DNA from: Sphingomonadales bacterium UBA6171
Lineage (GTDB): Bacteria > Pseudomonadota > Alphaproteobacteria > Sphingomonadales > Sphingomonadaceae
Direction: 5' to 3'
DNA: 7,145 nt
Assembly: GCA_002422985.1 (NCBI GenBank)
Contig: DITZ01000028.1
Location: 18,442 to 25,586 of the forward strand
Positions 6,188 to 7,145 of this stretch are shown piece after piece. The number at the start of each line of letters is the position of its first letter. Position 1 is the stretch's first letter. The position numbers and the translations under genes are program-made. A model generated the notes under the pieces. That model had not been told where the DNA came from. It ran no database searches and saw only the letters and a program-made list of their open reading frames with translations.

Positions 6188-6489
6188 GCCCTGGATACTC
6201 CCCTTACAACCTGGCCATTCCCGCCGTTGGCAGGTGCTGACCGTTTCAACATTTTCGGCCCACCGCACAGCATGCGGCAACGCGACCAGGCTTTGGCACC
6301 CCTGCCTTGCGCCACGGCAGTTCCGGCCCCATCTCCTGACCATCGATGCCGGTGCGCCGGCTTTCCCGTGGGTGCCGCGACCTTGCCCGAACTCCCTCCT
6401 TTCACGGCCGGTGGCCGGGTGGATTGAGGAACGGACAGGATGTTAATAGACCAATGATCGGTAAATGAGTGCAAAGGACTGTTAACTCT
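6188..6489. promoter_or_regulatory. 302-bp divergent intergenic region between sciP-like gene and mnmA
   Basis: No convincing gene. The sciP ribosome site (AAGGGGAG, 6198-6205 on the minus strand) is at the left end and the mnmA ribosome site (AAAGGA, 6473-6478) at the right. The right third (6430-6489) is clearly more AT-rich than the rest and should hold the mnmA promoter and possibly the sciP promoter, but I cannot assign -35/-10 boxes firmly. A 13-bp near-palindrome, ACCAATGATCGGT, lies at 6450-6462. The GC-rich left part (6188-6420) would be a long sciP leader if the promoter is at the right end. Confidence 0.6.
6442..6486. promoter_or_regulatory. Two candidate CtrA-type TTAA(C) half-sites
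   Basis: TTAA occurs at 6443-6446, where the minus strand reads TTAAC, and at 6482-6485 inside a perfect GTTAAC hexamer (6481-6486). By eye these are the only TTAA tetramers in the window. CtrA recognises TTAA-N7-TTAA, and half-sites are also used. Here the spacing does not form a full box, so this is a suggestive pair only. The second lies 3 bases before the mnmA ATG, where bound protein could repress mnmA. Confidence 0.35.
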
Positions 6490-7145
6490 ATGGCCCAGGA
6501 CGAGGGTCTGCCGGCGCTGTTGGCAGCGGCATCCGCCGGACTGCCGGCCGCTGGTGCGCGCGTGGTGGTGGCCATGTCGGGCGGGGTGGATTCGAGTGTG
6601 GTGGCAGCGCTTGCCCATGCCCGTGGCTGCGAGACCATCGGGGTGACGCTGCGGCTTTCGGATCATGATGATGCGCCGGCGCGCGTGGGCGCCTGCTGCG
6701 CCGGAAGCGATATTTCAGACGCGCGGCATGTGGCCGACACCATGGGCTTTGCCCATTATGTGCTCGACTATGCCTCGGCGTTTCGCGCCGAAGTGATGGA
6801 GGAATTTGCGGACTCCTATCTGCGGGGCCGCACCCCGGTTCCCTGCATCACCTGCAACCAGACGGTGAAATTTCGCGACCTGTTGCAGGTGGCCGACGAT
6901 CTGGGCGCGGAATCGCTGGTGACGGGCCATTATGTGCAGCGGCTGGACGGGAAAGATGGCACGGAACTGCACCGGGCAGCGGATGCTTCGAAGGATCAGA
7001 GCTATTTCCTGTTTGCAACGACGGCCGCGCAGCTCGACCGGCTGCGCTTTCCCCTGGGCGGATTGGGGAAGCCGGCGGTGCGGCGGCTGGCGGAGCATTT
7101 CGGCCTGCGCGTGGCGGGGAAGCCCGACAGCCAGGACATCTGCTT
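6490..7145 (+). CDS. mnmA: tRNA-specific 2-thiouridylase, 5' part (3' end outside window)
   Basis: Puts sulfur on C2 of the wobble uridine of tRNA Lys, Glu and Gln, using ATP to adenylate the base and sulfur relayed from a cysteine desulfurase. The first 218 of about 370-390 residues are visible. After a ~24-residue lead comes the PP-loop SGGVDSS (30-36). Next is CCAGSDISDARHVAD (69-83), then TPVPCITCNQTVKF (115-128), in which C122 aligns with the family's first catalytic cysteine and C119 makes a CxxC. Then follow the GHY motif (146-148), KDQSYFLF (168-175) and KPDSQDIC (211-218), ending on the second catalytic cysteine, C218, just before the window stops. The ATG at 6490 has AAAGGA 11 bases upstream. 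It is divergent from the sciP-like gene across a 302-bp region. Confidence 0.96.
   Translation, partial: MAQDEGLPALLAAASAGLPAAGARVVVAMSGGVDSSVVAALAHARGCETIGVTLRLSDHDDAPARVGACCAGSDISDARHVADTMGFAHYVLDYASAFRAEVMEEFADSYLRGRTPVPCITCNQTVKFRDLLQVADDLGAESLVTGHYVQRLDGKDGTELHRAADASKDQSYFLFATTAAQLDRLRFPLGGLGKPAVRRLAEHFGLRVAGKPDSQDIC

Noticed and set aside
6184..6252. Possible 22-residue leader peptide on the minus strand overlapping the sciP GTG by GTGA
   Set aside because: The overlap is suggestive of coupling, but the ATG has no ribosome site and short chance frames like this are common in GC-rich DNA.
6188..6343. ATG start at 6343 for the SciP-like protein
   Set aside because: There is no ribosome site at a suitable distance, and the extra 52 residues are W/C/R-rich and look non-coding, whereas the GTG at 6187 has AAGGGGAG upstream.
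6450..6462. 13-bp near-palindrome ACCAATGATCGGT as a specific operator
   Set aside because: Five of six pairs match, but this is short enough to arise by chance and I know of no regulator with this site.

Overview
The window is 7.1 kb of GC-rich (about two thirds G+C by eye), gene-dense chromosomal DNA. It most likely comes from an alphaproteobacterium, probably of the Sphingomonadales. The reasons are a CtrA-like response regulator beside a SciP (DUF1153) protein, the lnt-metK gene pair, and intergenic copies of a CTCCCCC/GGGGG repeat of a kind common in such genomes. The lineage call is inference. No mobile element, CRISPR array, rRNA or tRNA was seen.

Left part (1-1061, + strand): the 3' two thirds of argB (acetylglutamate kinase, arginine synthesis). 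It overlaps by ATGA a small gene for a probably exported protein of unknown function. A two-hairpin repeat element (about 1081-1135) fills the gap to the converging metK.

Middle (1140-4856): lnt (apolipoprotein N-acyltransferase) and metK (SAM synthetase) run on the minus strand in the order lnt then metK. A 20-bp AT-rich dyad over the lnt stop codon resembles an operator for an ArsR-type methionine-cycle regulator (SahR-like). Divergent from lnt is a TrmJ-type SPOUT tRNA 2'-O-methyltransferase gene, with a second repeat copy in the shared upstream region. TrmJ uses the SAM that MetK makes.

Right part (4860-7145): a minus-strand pair, sciP-like (DUF1153) then a CtrA-like OmpR/PhoB-type response regulator with an unusual ~60-residue N-terminal extension. 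In Caulobacter, SciP binds CtrA and blocks its transcriptional activation, so this looks like a regulator encoded with its own inhibitor. The response-regulator start carries a perfect 7-bp inverted repeat with the Shine-Dalgarno in the loop. Divergent from sciP is mnmA (tRNA 2-thiouridylase), cut by the window end. The 302-bp space between them holds the only two TTAA tetramers I found in the window, both CtrA-type half-sites.

The most interesting feature is the sciP/CtrA-like module with its start-site hairpin and TTAA-bearing upstream region. The rest is largely ordinary core metabolism and tRNA modification.
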